Assembly (NCBI RefSeq): GCF_020149765.1
Contig: NZ_CP083809.1
Location: 3,720,001-3,784,000, forward strand
Direction of reading: 5' to 3'
Source: Pantoea agglomerans
Lineage (GTDB): Bacteria; Pseudomonadota; Gammaproteobacteria; Enterobacterales; Enterobacteriaceae
DNA: 64,000 nt
Shown here: piece after piece, positions 9,668 to 17,842 of the stretch
How the letters are laid out: each line of letters starts with the position of its first letter
Numbering within the stretch: the stretch's first letter is position 1
The notes under the pieces: model-generated
Databases searched by the model: none
Told to the model about the DNA's origin: nothing
Seen by the model: only the letters and a program-made list of their open reading frames with translations
Program-made: the position numbers and the translations under genes

Positions 9668-10282
9668 TTAAACCATGTACCGTCCGGGACGATGGTTCAT
9701 GGCGATGATCAGGTTAAGGATCACTGCGCCCGCGACCGACGCCAACAGCATCGGCACGCTGACGACAAACAGCGACGCCAGCACGACGCAGGTATCGACC
9801 GCCATTTGCAGTTTCCCGGCGCGCAGCCCGATGCGATCCTGCAGCCACAGCGCCAGAATATTGATTCCGCCCAGGCTGGCTTTATGACGAAACAACACTA
9901 TAAACCCAATGCCCATGATCACGTTACCGAACAGTGTCGCATAAAAGGGATTGAGCGCGGAAAAGTGGACGAAGAGCGGATGAAGATGGGTGAAGAGCGA
10001 CACCAGCCCCACCGCGCAGAAGGTTTTCACGGTGAACTCCCATCCCATGCGGCGCGCCGCCAGCCAGTAAAACGGCAGGTTGATCAGGAAAAAGGCGCTG
10101 CCGAAAGAGAGCGGCGTCAGATAGCCGATCAAGAAGGCGATGCCGGCGGTGCTGCCCGTCAGCGCCCCCGCCTGTTTCAGCATAATGACGCCGAAAGAGA
10201 CCATCAGCGTGCCAAGCACTATCGCCAGCGCGTCTTCAATACGTGAATGGGGAATGCGGGTAGGGTCTACAACGTTATCCAT
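9668..10282 (-). CDS. YitT-family multi-spanning membrane protein
   Basis: About 204 residues with five to six hydrophobic segments (for example DALAIVLGTLMVSFGVIML and a C-terminal VVLASLFVVSVPMLLASVAG). Short Gly-rich motifs such as GGINILALWLQDR are typical of YitT (DUF161) integral membrane proteins. No transported substrate is established for the family. Two in-frame ATGs (10294 and 10282) are possible; both have only a GAG upstream. The gene sits between tyrB and an Lrp-type regulator on the same strand, in the place E. coli uses for alr. Confidence 0.8.
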   Translation of the reverse strand: MDNVVDPTRIPHSRIEDALAIVLGTLMVSFGVIMLKQAGALTGSTAGIAFLIGYLTPLSFGSAFFLINLPFYWLAARRMGWEFTVKTFCAVGLVSLFTHLHPLFVHFSALNPFYATLFGNVIMGIGFIVLFRHKASLGGINILALWLQDRIGLRAGKLQMAVDTCVVLASLFVVSVPMLLASVAGAVILNLIIAMNHRPGRYMV

Positions 10283-10294
10283 AGGTAATCTCAT

Positions 10295-10522
10295 TGCACT
10301 CTGAGCCGAAAAAGCGTGGCGTTAAGATGCAAAAAACGCACCATGCCGTCGGCTTATGGCCGCCCTCGGCAGGTGCCAGTGATTATCCAGTTGATAACTA
10401 AGGCGCTTTTATTGCTTATTTTCGCGCACGCCTTGCGGTTAAACCGTCAATTCATGCGCAAATTCGAGTTTTTACGCATATCCTTTGCATCCTATGGCGC
10501 GCAATTGCACCAAATAAGCACA
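10295..10522. other. Intergenic region upstream of the YitT gene
   Basis: A 228-base AT-richer stretch with no supported gene. It presumably carries the promoter of the YitT gene. A sequence resembling a sigma-54 element was checked and has the wrong spacing. Confidence 0.5.
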
Positions 10523-11014
10523 TCATGCACTCTTTTGGCGCGCCTTGTGCGCCGGGGCCATCATCAGGCCGTTCTCTTTGAGTCGACCCAGCACGACCGA
10601 GGTTTTCACATGGGACACGCTTTGATGGCCCGCCACCAGCTGGCTAATCAGCGCGCTCAGCGATGCCAGATCCGCTACGGCGACCTTGAGCAGATAATCG
10701 GCGTCGCCGGTCGTTTTGTAGGCGTCGACGATCGCCTCTTCCTGCTCCACCATACGGTGAAAGCTGTCGACGTAGTCGGCGGTATGGTTAATCAGCCGTA
10801 CCTCAATCAGGCCGACCATGCCCAGGCCGATTGCATCAGGCGACAGGCGCGCATGATAGCCAAGAATTAAATTCGCCTGTTCAAGGTTGATGCGGCGACG
10901 CGAACACTGCGAGGCCGACAGGCCCACTAAATCGCTCAGCTCCTGGTTGGTCAAACGGCCGTTAGATTGTAATAAGGTCAGTATTTTCAGGTCGTAATCA
11001 TCTACGTGAGTCAT
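10523..11014 (-). CDS. Lrp/AsnC-family transcriptional regulator
   Basis: A 163-residue feast/famine regulator. An N-terminal winged helix-turn-helix (LTNQELSDLVGLSASQCSRRRINLEQANLI, about residues 20-50) is followed by a RAM/AsnC ligand-sensing domain (TTGDADYLLKVAVADLASL, about 100-120). Such proteins form dimers to octamers and respond to amino acids or related metabolites. It is not Lrp itself. It lies between dnaB and the YitT gene, all on the minus strand, so the YitT gene is a natural candidate target. Ligand unknown. Confidence 0.88.
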   Translation of the reverse strand: MTHVDDYDLKILTLLQSNGRLTNQELSDLVGLSASQCSRRRINLEQANLILGYHARLSPDAIGLGMVGLIEVRLINHTADYVDSFHRMVEQEEAIVDAYKTTGDADYLLKVAVADLASLSALISQLVAGHQSVSHVKTSVVLGRLKENGLMMAPAHKARQKSA

Positions 11015-11102
11015 GCTGCTTCCAGTGCGTAAACGTGCGCTGTGATACAGATAACCCGATTAAAGGCGGGGTTGTCCAACACTATTTTCTGATGATGCGA
11101 GG

Positions 11103-11127
11103 CGGCATGCACAGATCGTGCATGCCG
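11103..11127. terminator. Perfect hairpin downstream of dnaB
   Basis: CGGCATGCAC and GTGCATGCCG form a ten-base perfect stem with loop AGATC, just past the dnaB stop. No T-run follows on the minus strand, so it may be an RNA-stabilising 3' structure rather than a full intrinsic terminator. Confidence 0.5.
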
Positions 11128-11138
11128 GAATAGAAAGG

Positions 11139-12545
11139 TTATTCGTCGTCGTAGGCCGGGCCAGCATAGTTGTCGAAGCGCGACCACTGACCGTTAAACG
11201 TCAGGCGAACCGTACCGATAGGGCCGTTACGCTGTTTACCCAGAATAATCTCGGCGATGCCTTTAAGATCGCTGTTCTCATGGTAAACCTCGTCGCGGTA
11301 GATAAACATAATCAGGTCGGCATCCTGTTCGATAGAGCCTGATTCACGCAGGTCGGAGTTGACCGGACGTTTATCGGCGCGCTGCTCCAGCGAGCGGTTC
11401 AGCTGCGACAGCGCCACCACCGGCACGTTAAGCTCCTTCGCCAGCGCCTTGAGCGAGCGAGAGATCTCGGCAATCTCCAGCGTACGGTTATCGGAAAGCG
11501 CCGGCACGCGCATCAGCTGCAGGTAGTCGATCATAATCATGCTCAGCCCGCCATTTTCGCGGAAGACGCGTCGCGCGCGCGAGCGCACTTCGGTCGGCGT
11601 CAGGCCGGAAGAGTCATCGATATACATATTCTTCTTCTCCAGCAGGATACCCATCGTGCCGGAGATACGCGCCCAGTCCTCATCGTCAAGCTGGCCGGTA
11701 CGGATGCGCGTCTGATCCACGCGCGACAGCGACGCCAGCATACGCATCATAATCTGCTCGCTGGGCATCTCGAGGCTGAAAATCAGCACCGGCTTGTCGT
11801 GTAGCATGGCGGCGTTTTCGCACAGGTTCATGGCGAAGGTGGTTTTACCCATCGACGGACGCGCCGCGACGATAATCAGATCCGACGGCTGCAGGCCGGC
11901 GGTCTTTTTATTCAGGTCCTGATAGCCGGTATCGACGCCGGTTACGCCGTCGTGCGGCGTTGAGACCAGCGATTCGATGCGCGAGACCGTGGCTTCCAGC
12001 ACCTCCTGAATGTTCTTCGGCCCTTCATCTTTGTTGGCGCGCGACTCGGCGATTTTAAAGACGTTGGATTCGGCGAAGTCGAGCAGCTCGTCGCTGTTGC
12101 GCCCCTGGGGATCGTAACCGGCATCGGCGATCTGATTCGCCACCGAGATCATCTCGCGCACTACCGCGCGTTCGCGCACGATATCCGCATAGGCACCGAT
12201 GTTCGCCGCGCTGGGGGTGTTTTTCGCCAGCTCCGCCAGATAGGCGAATCCGCCCGCCATCTCCAGCTCACCGCGCGTTTCCAGCGACTCGGAGAGCGTG
12301 ATGAGGTCGATAGGCTGGCCCGCTTCCAGCAGACGCTGCATCTCGGAAAAGATCAGACGGTGCGAGCGGTTGAAGAAATCTTCCGCCACGACGCGCTCGG
12401 AGACGTTATCCCAGCGTTCGTTATCCAGCATCAACCCACCCAGCACCGACTGCTCCGCTTCAATCGAATGCGGCGGCATTTTAATACCTTCCAGCTGACG
12501 GTCGGGCGTGTCGTTCGATTTGTTGGTGGGTTTATTTCCTGCCAT
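11139..12545 (-). CDS. dnaB: Replicative DNA helicase DnaB
   Basis: A 468-residue hexameric 5'-3' helicase of the replisome. The N-terminal primase-interacting domain (about 20-150) starts MAGNKPTNKSNDTPD. The RecA-like ATPase carries Walker A ARPSMGKTT (Lys234) and the DnaB motif IDYLQLMRVPALSDNR. The C-terminus FDNYAGPAYDDE is as in E. coli. A longer frame from 12626 exists but its extra residues are not DnaB-like; MAGNK matches the known start. It is divergent from qor with 95 bases between them. The usual downstream partner alr is absent. Confidence 0.98.
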   Translation of the reverse strand: MAGNKPTNKSNDTPDRQLEGIKMPPHSIEAEQSVLGGLMLDNERWDNVSERVVAEDFFNRSHRLIFSEMQRLLEAGQPIDLITLSESLETRGELEMAGGFAYLAELAKNTPSAANIGAYADIVRERAVVREMISVANQIADAGYDPQGRNSDELLDFAESNVFKIAESRANKDEGPKNIQEVLEATVSRIESLVSTPHDGVTGVDTGYQDLNKKTAGLQPSDLIIVAARPSMGKTTFAMNLCENAAMLHDKPVLIFSLEMPSEQIMMRMLASLSRVDQTRIRTGQLDDEDWARISGTMGILLEKKNMYIDDSSGLTPTEVRSRARRVFRENGGLSMIMIDYLQLMRVPALSDNRTLEIAEISRSLKALAKELNVPVVALSQLNRSLEQRADKRPVNSDLRESGSIEQDADLIMFIYRDEVYHENSDLKGIAEIILGKQRNGPIGTVRLTFNGQWSRFDNYAGPAYDDE

Positions 12546-12640
12546 AGTGAATGCAATACCGATGTTCTGAGGGGACGCGCCAGTATACCTGATGGCGGCG
12601 CGCCTCTCACGCCTGATGTTGAACAATCACAGGAGTAAAA

Positions 12641-13624
12641 ATGGCAAAGCGTATTCAGTTTACCGCGCAGGGCGGGCCTGAGGTGTTGCAGTGGGTTGAC
12701 GTCGATCCTGCCGATCCTGCTGAGCGCGAAGTGCAGGTAGAGAACCGCGCCATCGGCATTAACTATATTGATACCTACGTGCGCAGCGGACTTTATCCGG
12801 TGCCCGCCCTGCCTTCAGGCCTCGGCACCGAAGCGGCGGGCGTGGTGAAGCGCGTCGGCAGCGCGGTGACGCGCTTTAAGCCGGGCGACCGGGTGGTCTA
12901 TTGCCAGGCGGCGCTGGGCGCCTACAGCGAACTGCACAACGTGGCGGAAGATCGCCTGATGCTGCTGCCCGACGCCATCAGCTTCGAGCAGGCCGCCGCC
13001 AGCTTTCTGAAAGGGCTGACCGTACACTATCTGCTGCGTCAGACCTACCGGGTGAAGCCGGATGAAACCTTTCTGTTCCACGCGGCGGCGGGCGGCGTTG
13101 GCCTGATCGCCTGCCAGTGGGCAAAAGCGCTTGGCGCACATCTTATCGGCACCGTCGGGTCGGCGGAAAAGGCGAAGCTGGCGAAAGCGGCGGGCGCCTG
13201 GGCCACCATCAACTACCGCGAAGAGAATATTGCCGAGCGCGTCAGCCAGCTCACCGAGGGTAAAAAGGTCGCGGTGGTGTATGACTCGGTGGGTAAAGAT
13301 ACCTGGGAAGCGTCGCTGGATTCGCTGCGTCGTCAGGGTCTGATGGTGAGTTTTGGTAATGCTTCCGGGCCGGTTAAAGGCGTCGATTTGAGCATACTCA
13401 ACCAGAAAGGTTCGCTGTTTGTTACCCGCCCTTCGCTTTACGGCTATATCACCAACCGCGAAGAGCTGGAGCACGCCAGCAACGATCTCTTCTCGCTGCT
13501 CGCCAGCGGCGCCATCAAGGTCGAGGTGCCGGAGCAGCAGAAATTCCCGCTGAAAGAGGCGGAGCGGGCGCACCGCACGCTGGAGAGCCGCAGCACCCAA
13601 GGCTCTAGCCTGCTGATCCCATGA
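12641..13624 (+). CDS. qor: NADPH:quinone oxidoreductase Qor
   Basis: A 327-residue zinc-free medium-chain reductase that reduces quinones with NADPH. The N-terminal GroES-like part includes AIGINYIDTYVRSGLYP, and the Rossmann motif is HAAAGGVGLIACQWAKALGA near residue 148. The length equals E. coli Qor (327). ACAGGAG precedes the ATG. It is divergent from dnaB and ends at its own terminator. Confidence 0.96.
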   Translation: MAKRIQFTAQGGPEVLQWVDVDPADPAEREVQVENRAIGINYIDTYVRSGLYPVPALPSGLGTEAAGVVKRVGSAVTRFKPGDRVVYCQAALGAYSELHNVAEDRLMLLPDAISFEQAAASFLKGLTVHYLLRQTYRVKPDETFLFHAAAGGVGLIACQWAKALGAHLIGTVGSAEKAKLAKAAGAWATINYREENIAERVSQLTEGKKVAVVYDSVGKDTWEASLDSLRRQGLMVSFGNASGPVKGVDLSILNQKGSLFVTRPSLYGYITNREELEHASNDLFSLLASGAIKVEVPEQQKFPLKEAERAHRTLESRSTQGSSLLIP

Positions 13625-13639
13625 GCCCTGAACGCAAAC

Positions 13640-13671
13640 GGGGCTTCCCGTAGGAAGCCCCTTTTCTTTTT
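13640..13671 (+). terminator. Terminator after qor
   Basis: GGGGCTTCC and GGAAGCCCC pair around CGTA and are followed by TTTTCTTTTT. The remaining bases up to 13813 hold no gene. Confidence 0.9.
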
Positions 13672-13813
13672 ATCGTTCGCGCTGGTGTAGGGACAGCGGC
13701 GATGAATTCATGTCGACTCAACGACAGTTATCCTGGCAGAAAACATAAGTAAAAAATATGTTTAATTGCAAAACAGGCATAAGCAATCTGTCACTCTGTG
13801 ATCTCACCCGCAA

Positions 13814-14080
13814 TTAATAGCCGCGGCGTCGCTCTAACCTGCTGATTTTGCGGCGCAGCTTGCGGCGCGCACGCTCACGACCGTCGCCGCAAAAGGCGCG
13901 ATATGCCCAGGCGGCCACCAGCGCCAGCGCCAGCCAGGGCAACAATTTGATTACAAGTGCAAACAGGCCGCCGATAAACATCACCACGGTAGCGACCACC
14001 AGCGCCGCCATCACGCCCAGCAGCGAGACGCCCGTCACCAGCAGCATCAGGAAAAAGCCCAGCACAAACAGAATTTCCAC
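13814..14080 (-). CDS. pspG: Phage shock protein G (PspG)
   Basis: An 88-residue inner-membrane protein of the phage-shock envelope-stress regulon. Residues 1-30 (MEILFVLGFFLMLLVTGVSL) and the segment around 35-60 match E. coli PspG membrane helices. The C-terminal tail is unusual: ERARRKLRRKISRLERRRGY, an Arg/Lys-rich stretch, instead of the shorter E. coli tail. In E. coli pspG is controlled by PspF at a sigma-54 promoter, and a matching element lies upstream here. It sits between qor and dusA, as in E. coli. Confidence 0.93.
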   Translation of the reverse strand: MEILFVLGFFLMLLVTGVSLLGVMAALVVATVVMFIGGLFALVIKLLPWLALALVAAWAYRAFCGDGRERARRKLRRKISRLERRRGY

Positions 14081-14114
14081 GTTGTTACTCCTCTTGTTAG
14101 TTCTACAGCCTTAT

Positions 14115-14130
14115 TACAAGAAGCGTGCCA
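14115..14130 (-). promoter_or_regulatory. Sigma-54 promoter of pspG
   Basis: On the minus strand TGGCACGCTTCTTGTA fits the -24/-12 sigma-54 consensus (TGGCACG-N4-TTGCA) except for T in place of C in the -12 GC pair. It lies about 35 bases upstream of the pspG start, consistent with known PspF/sigma-54 control of this gene. Confidence 0.7.
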
Positions 14131-14210
14131 GAGTGTAACTTATTGTCCTGTAAGCAAAACGGCCAAAGTAACGCTGGCAGCAATGGTGAATTTCCCTGAA
14201 TTCTGGCGTA

Positions 14211-14238
14211 AAAAAAACCAGCACTCAGGCTGGTTTTT
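14211..14238 (-). terminator. dusA terminator
   Basis: AAAACCAGC and GCTGGTTTT flank a six-base loop, with an A-run on the plus strand that reads as a U-tract in minus-strand RNA, directly after the dusA stop. Confidence 0.88.
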
Positions 14239-14256
14239 ATCGACTGCCGCAGGCGA

Positions 14257-15252
14257 TCAGGCTTCCTGCGGGATCTTGTCCGCCACCAGCGCCAGCGCGG
14301 CTTCCAGCACGCGCACGTCTGCGCCCGGCTTGTGGGCGTTTTCACTCAGATGGCGACGCCACTGGCGCGCGCCGGGAATCCCCTGGAACAGGCCGAGCAT
14401 ATGACGCGTGATATGGCCAAGATAGGTGCCCTTCGCCAGCTCCGCCTCAATATAGGGATACATGCTGCGCACCACCGCCACCGGATCGGCTACCGGCGCA
14501 TCACGGCCAAACAGCTCGCGATCCACCTGCGCCAGCAGGCCGGGATTCTGGTAGGCCTCACGGCCCATCATTACGCCGTCGAGATGCTGCAGATGGACTT
14601 TGGCCTCTTCCAGCGATTTTACGCCGCCGTTGATGGCGAGCGTCAGCTGAGGAAAATCACGCTTCAGCTGATAGACGCGTGGATAGTCGAGCGGCGGGAT
14701 TTCCCGGTTCTCTTTGGGGCTCAGGCCGGAAAGCCACGCTTTACGCGCGTGGATAATAAAGGTGTCGCAGCCGCCGCGCTGCGCGACGGTGCCGACAAAA
14801 TCGGTCAAAAATGCGTAGCTGTCCTGATCGTCGATGCCGATGCGGGTTTTTACCGTCACCGGTATTGAAACCACCTGACGCATCGCGTCGATACATTCAG
14901 CCACCAGCGAAGCTTCCGCCATCAGGCAGGCACCGAAACGCCCATTCTGAACGCGATCGGAGGGACAACCGACGTTGAGGTTCACCTCATCGTAGCCACG
15001 CTCTTCTGCCAGCTTCGCGCACTGGGCCAGCGCCGCCGGATCGCTGCCGCCAAGCTGCAGCGCAACCGGATGTTCCGCCTCGCTGTAGGCCAGATAGTCG
15101 CCCTTGCCGTGAATAATGGCACCGGTGGTGACCATTTCGGTGTAGAGCAGCGCGTCGCCGGTCAGCTGACGATGAAAATAGCGACAGTGTCGGTCGGTCC
15201 AGTCGAGCATCGGCGCGATGGAAAAACGTTGCGAGGAGAAAGAGTTGCTCAT
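14257..15252 (-). CDS. dusA: tRNA-dihydrouridine synthase A (DusA)
   Basis: A 331-residue FMN enzyme that reduces uridine to dihydrouridine at positions 20/20a of tRNA. Diagnostic stretches are [16 protein letters not shown] at the N-terminus, [20 protein letters not shown] with the catalytic cysteine, and [19 protein letters not shown] start at 15252 ([16 protein letters not shown]), which fits the family length; an ATG at 15303 would add 17 residues without homology. A terminator follows. The gene between dusA and zur is a TraF-like gene rather than the E. coli neighbours. Confidence 0.97.
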   Translation of the reverse strand: MSNSFSSQRFSIAPMLDWTDRHCRYFHRQLTGDALLYTEMVTTGAIIHGKGDYLAYSEAEHPVALQLGGSDPAALAQCAKLAEERGYDEVNLNVGCPSDRVQNGRFGACLMAEASLVAECIDAMRQVVSIPVTVKTRIGIDDQDSYAFLTDFVGTVAQRGGCDTFIIHARKAWLSGLSPKENREIPPLDYPRVYQLKRDFPQLTLAINGGVKSLEEAKVHLQHLDGVMMGREAYQNPGLLAQVDRELFGRDAPVADPVAVVRSMYPYIEAELAKGTYLGHITRHMLGLFQGIPGARQWRRHLSENAHKPGADVRVLEAALALVADKIPQEA

Positions 15253-15315
15253 GAAGCGCAGAAAATCCGTTAAGGGTGATGATAATCTGCGCAATGATAG
15301 CACATTAACAGGGTG

Positions 15316-15338
15316 CCGGGCGACTCTGCGTCGCCCGG
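15316..15338. repeat. Perfect hairpin between the TraF-like gene and dusA
   Basis: CCGGGCGAC and GTCGCCCGG pair around TCTGC. On the minus strand it is not followed by a T-run, so its role as the terminator of the TraF-like gene is uncertain. Confidence 0.45.
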
Positions 15339-15363
15339 TTTAGAGACGGCTAAGCATCGCCGA

Positions 15364-16614
15364 TCAGAAGTTAAACCCGAGCTGCATCATCGCGCCCCAG
15401 GTATTGTTGTCGCCCACTGAACCAGCCAGATCCAGATGCACCGCATTGCTGAACGGCGATACGCCAAAACCGGCGGTAAAGACATTTTCATCGTTGGATT
15501 TCATATCCGCGCGGTAGCCAGCGCGCAGTGCCAGCCAGTCCAGCACACGGTATTCCCCACCGACGCCAGCATACTGGCTGCTCTCTTCCGACTTAAAGCG
15601 TTTCGTTTCGGTGAGATCCACATCCAGCGCCGCGGTAAAGGGACCGCCGCTCCAGGAGAGGCCAGAGGTCACCAGCGGACGGATCTGGTAGGTGTCGCGA
15701 TAGCCGTTGGTCTCTTTGGTCTTCAGATCGCGCGACACCAGGTTCTGCCCGGTAACGCCCAGCGTCCAGTTATCGCCCAGCGGCGTCGCTAAACCAGCGT
15801 CGACGTTAAAGCCGGTATTATCGTTGCGGTAGCGGCTGCCGTTGAGGTCGTTTTTATCGTAGTTGTAGATGCTGGCGGTGTAGTTATAGAGCCAGGTTTT
15901 CTGAATTTTCGGCGTCACGCCGAGCGAAACCGGATGGCCCGCCACGTTAAACTCGTGCGCCACGGCGATACCGTAATCGGTGACCAGCGCCGCCAGGCCG
16001 TTTGCGCTGGAGCGCAAATTATTCTGGTCGCCCGGTACGGGAATACGGGTGCCGTCCGCTACGCCGTTAAGATAGTCGATATCGCTCTGCGCCACGTTGG
16101 CACGCAGGTGAACCGTGCCGTACGCCTTGGTGATAAACGCAAACGGCAGGGTTTCGTTAGGGACCGTAACCGCCAGCGCGACGCCCGCCGTACCGTTGGC
16201 CTTGTTACCGCGCAGATCGCGCAGCTGGTTCGCCACGTCCCGTGACGCCGCTTTAAGCTGCGGATAGCCGTTAAGATAGTCGCGGAAGGTCAGGCCGTTG
16301 ATAACGTCACGATAGCGATTAACGGTATCGCTGATGTCATCGACCTTATCGACCATCTTGTCTTTATCGGTAATTTGCAGGCCAGCAGAGGGAAAGATAA
16401 TGCCGACATTGTCGTCCGGCTGCGCACGCGTCATCAGCGCCGGGTTCGCCAGCACGGCGGAGCTCCACGTCGAGGAGGCGACGCCGGTACCGCCCATCGC
16501 GTCGTTGCGCGCGTCATACCAGGTTCCCGCAGCCATCGCGGAAGAGGAGAGAAAGAGCGCGTTTAAAACAGCAGGATATAAAAGCGCAGAGCGCCGGGTG
16601 GTTTTGTTCGCCAT
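15364..16614 (-). CDS. TraF-like (conjugal transfer TraF_2 family) outer-membrane beta-barrel protein
   Basis: A 416-residue exported protein. Residues 1-29 form a signal peptide with cleavage after AMA. The mature part (GTWYDARNDAMGGTGVASSTWSSA, ending MMQLGFNF with a terminal Phe) has alternating short amphipathic strands as in FadL-like barrels. Databases commonly name this family conjugal transfer protein TraF, but no other transfer genes are present, so a conjugation role is doubtful here. It sits alone between zur and dusA, a slot that varies between genera. The 445 bases upstream hold no gene. Physiological role unknown. Confidence 0.75.
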   Translation of the reverse strand: MANKTTRRSALLYPAVLNALFLSSSAMAAGTWYDARNDAMGGTGVASSTWSSAVLANPALMTRAQPDDNVGIIFPSAGLQITDKDKMVDKVDDISDTVNRYRDVINGLTFRDYLNGYPQLKAASRDVANQLRDLRGNKANGTAGVALAVTVPNETLPFAFITKAYGTVHLRANVAQSDIDYLNGVADGTRIPVPGDQNNLRSSANGLAALVTDYGIAVAHEFNVAGHPVSLGVTPKIQKTWLYNYTASIYNYDKNDLNGSRYRNDNTGFNVDAGLATPLGDNWTLGVTGQNLVSRDLKTKETNGYRDTYQIRPLVTSGLSWSGGPFTAALDVDLTETKRFKSEESSQYAGVGGEYRVLDWLALRAGYRADMKSNDENVFTAGFGVSPFSNAVHLDLAGSVGDNNTWGAMMQLGFNF

Positions 16615-17017
16615 TTGTCTGCCATCACCTTGATCAGGAAAACATTCATCATCGGAATTTGTCGTTAGCGCTATTGTGTATCGCGGCTAACGGTTCATTG
16701 CTGTGAATTCAGTTGAAACAGCACTGTTATTCGCCGGATTGGATGTTTTAGCTACAAATCGGCGCTTTTATTATTTAGGGGGATAATCAAAAAGGATATT
16801 GAGGCCAGCAGTTGCTTAAGGCCTCTTGAACATTAGTGCTTAACCTGGTGAGTTGTAAAGCAAAACTCTCTTTTTGTTAATTTATGTCTTAACAATGTTG
16901 GCACTGATTAGCATTAGCGAAGCGAGTTCACCAGCCAGCGGCCAGCCTAATGTATTGATATTAATGGAAGATGACAGGTTCGGCTCTGAAAGCGCGCAAC
17001 CTGAGCGCAAGCGCATC
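16615..17017. other. Long AT-rich intergenic region between the TraF-like gene and zur
   Basis: No protein-coding gene is supported. Two small hairpins lie on the plus strand: GAGGCC/GGCCTC at 16801-16825, and GAGTT/AACTC at 16850-16868 followed by TCTTTTTG. The second resembles a weak terminator and could end a short transcript. The region must also hold the promoters of the TraF-like gene and zur. Confidence 0.4.
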
Positions 17018-17039
17018 GGGTGTGATAAGATAACATCTC
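17018..17039. promoter_or_regulatory. Zur-binding site upstream of zur
   Basis: On the minus strand the site reads GAGATGTTATCTTATCACAC. This agrees at nearly every position with the E. coli znuA/znuC Zur box as I remember it (GAAATGTTATAATATCACAC). It lies 21 bases before the zur start, where bound Zur-Zn would block transcription, suggesting autoregulation. Confidence 0.72.
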
Positions 17040-17059
17040 GTTTTTAGCGGAGAATCACC

Positions 17060-17581
17060 ATGTCGACAATGACGCCAGATAAAATCATGACCCAGGCAGA
17101 GAAGCTCTGTCTGCAACGCGGGGTGCGCCTGACAGCGCAGCGCGCTGAGGTGTTACGTCTGATGGCTGCGCAGCATGGATCGATTAGCGCTTATGATTTG
17201 CTGGATCAGCTACGCGCCAGCGAGCCACAGGCAAAGCCGCCGACGGTCTATCGCGCGCTGGAATTTTTGCTGGAACAGGGCTTTATTCACCGCGTGGAGT
17301 CAAACAACAGCTATGTGGTTTGCCACCATTTTGAAGCGCCGGCGCATACCTCAGTGATGCTGGTCTGCGATCGCTGCGCGGCGGTCACGGAAAAGCAGGC
17401 GCAGGGCGTAGAGAATATTATTGCCGATCTGGCTGGCGAGGCGAGCTTTACGCTACGGCACAGCGTGATTGAGGCGCACGGTCTCTGCATGAGCTGTGCG
17501 GAAGTTGAAGCCTGTACGCATAAGGATAGCTGCGGGCACGATCATGAATCAGAAGGGAAAAAGCGCGGAAGAAGAGGCTAA
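17060..17581 (+). CDS. zur: Zinc uptake regulator Zur (Fur family)
   Basis: A 173-residue zinc-sensing repressor. The N-terminal winged helix includes GVRLTAQRAEVLRLM and PPTVYRALEFLLEQGFIHRVES. Structural zinc cysteines are Cys103/Cys106 (VCDRCAAV) and Cys143/Cys146 (LCMSCAEVEAC). Regulatory ligands include Cys88. The tail is His/Cys-rich (CTHKDSCGHDHE) and then basic. With zinc it represses uptake genes such as znuABC. AGCGGAG precedes the ATG. It converges with yjbJ, and a Zur box lies in its promoter. Confidence 0.96.
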   Translation: MSTMTPDKIMTQAEKLCLQRGVRLTAQRAEVLRLMAAQHGSISAYDLLDQLRASEPQAKPPTVYRALEFLLEQGFIHRVESNNSYVVCHHFEAPAHTSVMLVCDRCAAVTEKQAQGVENIIADLAGEASFTLRHSVIEAHGLCMSCAEVEACTHKDSCGHDHESEGKKRGRRG

Positions 17582-17601
17582 GCAGCACGTCCCTGTGCCG
17601 G

Positions 17602-17624
17602 TCGCTCAGGCGAGGCCTGAGCGA
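17602..17624. terminator. Hairpin between converging zur and yjbJ
   Basis: TCGCTCAGGC and GCCTGAGCGA form a perfect ten-base stem with a three-base loop between the two stop codons. T-runs are lacking on both sides, so termination is probable but not certain. Confidence 0.55.
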
Positions 17625-17629
17625 GAAGA

Positions 17630-17842
17630 TTACCAGCGGTAATCTTTGTTATTGCTTTCCCAGTCTGAGACCTCTTTCTCGGCCTCATCCTTAGCGTAAC
17701 CGTAGCGTTCCTGAATTTTGCCGACCAGCTGATCGCGTTTGCCTTCGATAACCTGCATGTCATCGTCGGTCAGCTTGCCCCATTTTTCTTTGAATTTACC
17801 TTTAAACTGCTTCCAGTTACCGCTCGCTTCGTCTTTGTTCAT
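17630..17842 (-). CDS. yjbJ: YjbJ, CsbD-family stress protein
   Basis: A 70-residue CsbD-family protein starting MNKDEASGNWKQFKGKFKEK and ending KDYRW, nearly identical to E. coli YjbJ. Family members are abundant, hydrophilic and induced in stationary phase or general stress; the molecular role is unknown. An upstream in-frame ATG at 17905 would add 21 unrelated residues. GGAGGT precedes the chosen ATG. Its position between zur and dinF is as in E. coli. Confidence 0.95.
   Translation of the reverse strand: MNKDEASGNWKQFKGKFKEKWGKLTDDDMQVIEGKRDQLVGKIQERYGYAKDEAEKEVSDWESNNKDYRW

Noticed and set aside
10490..10522. Possible sigma-54 promoter for the YitT gene (TTGGTGCAATTGC on the minus strand)
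   Set aside because: The GG and GC elements are only seven bases apart instead of ten, so it does not fit the consensus.
15364..16614. TraF-like gene as a sign of an integrated conjugative element
   Set aside because: No integrase, attachment repeats, relaxase or other transfer genes; neighbours are all core genes.
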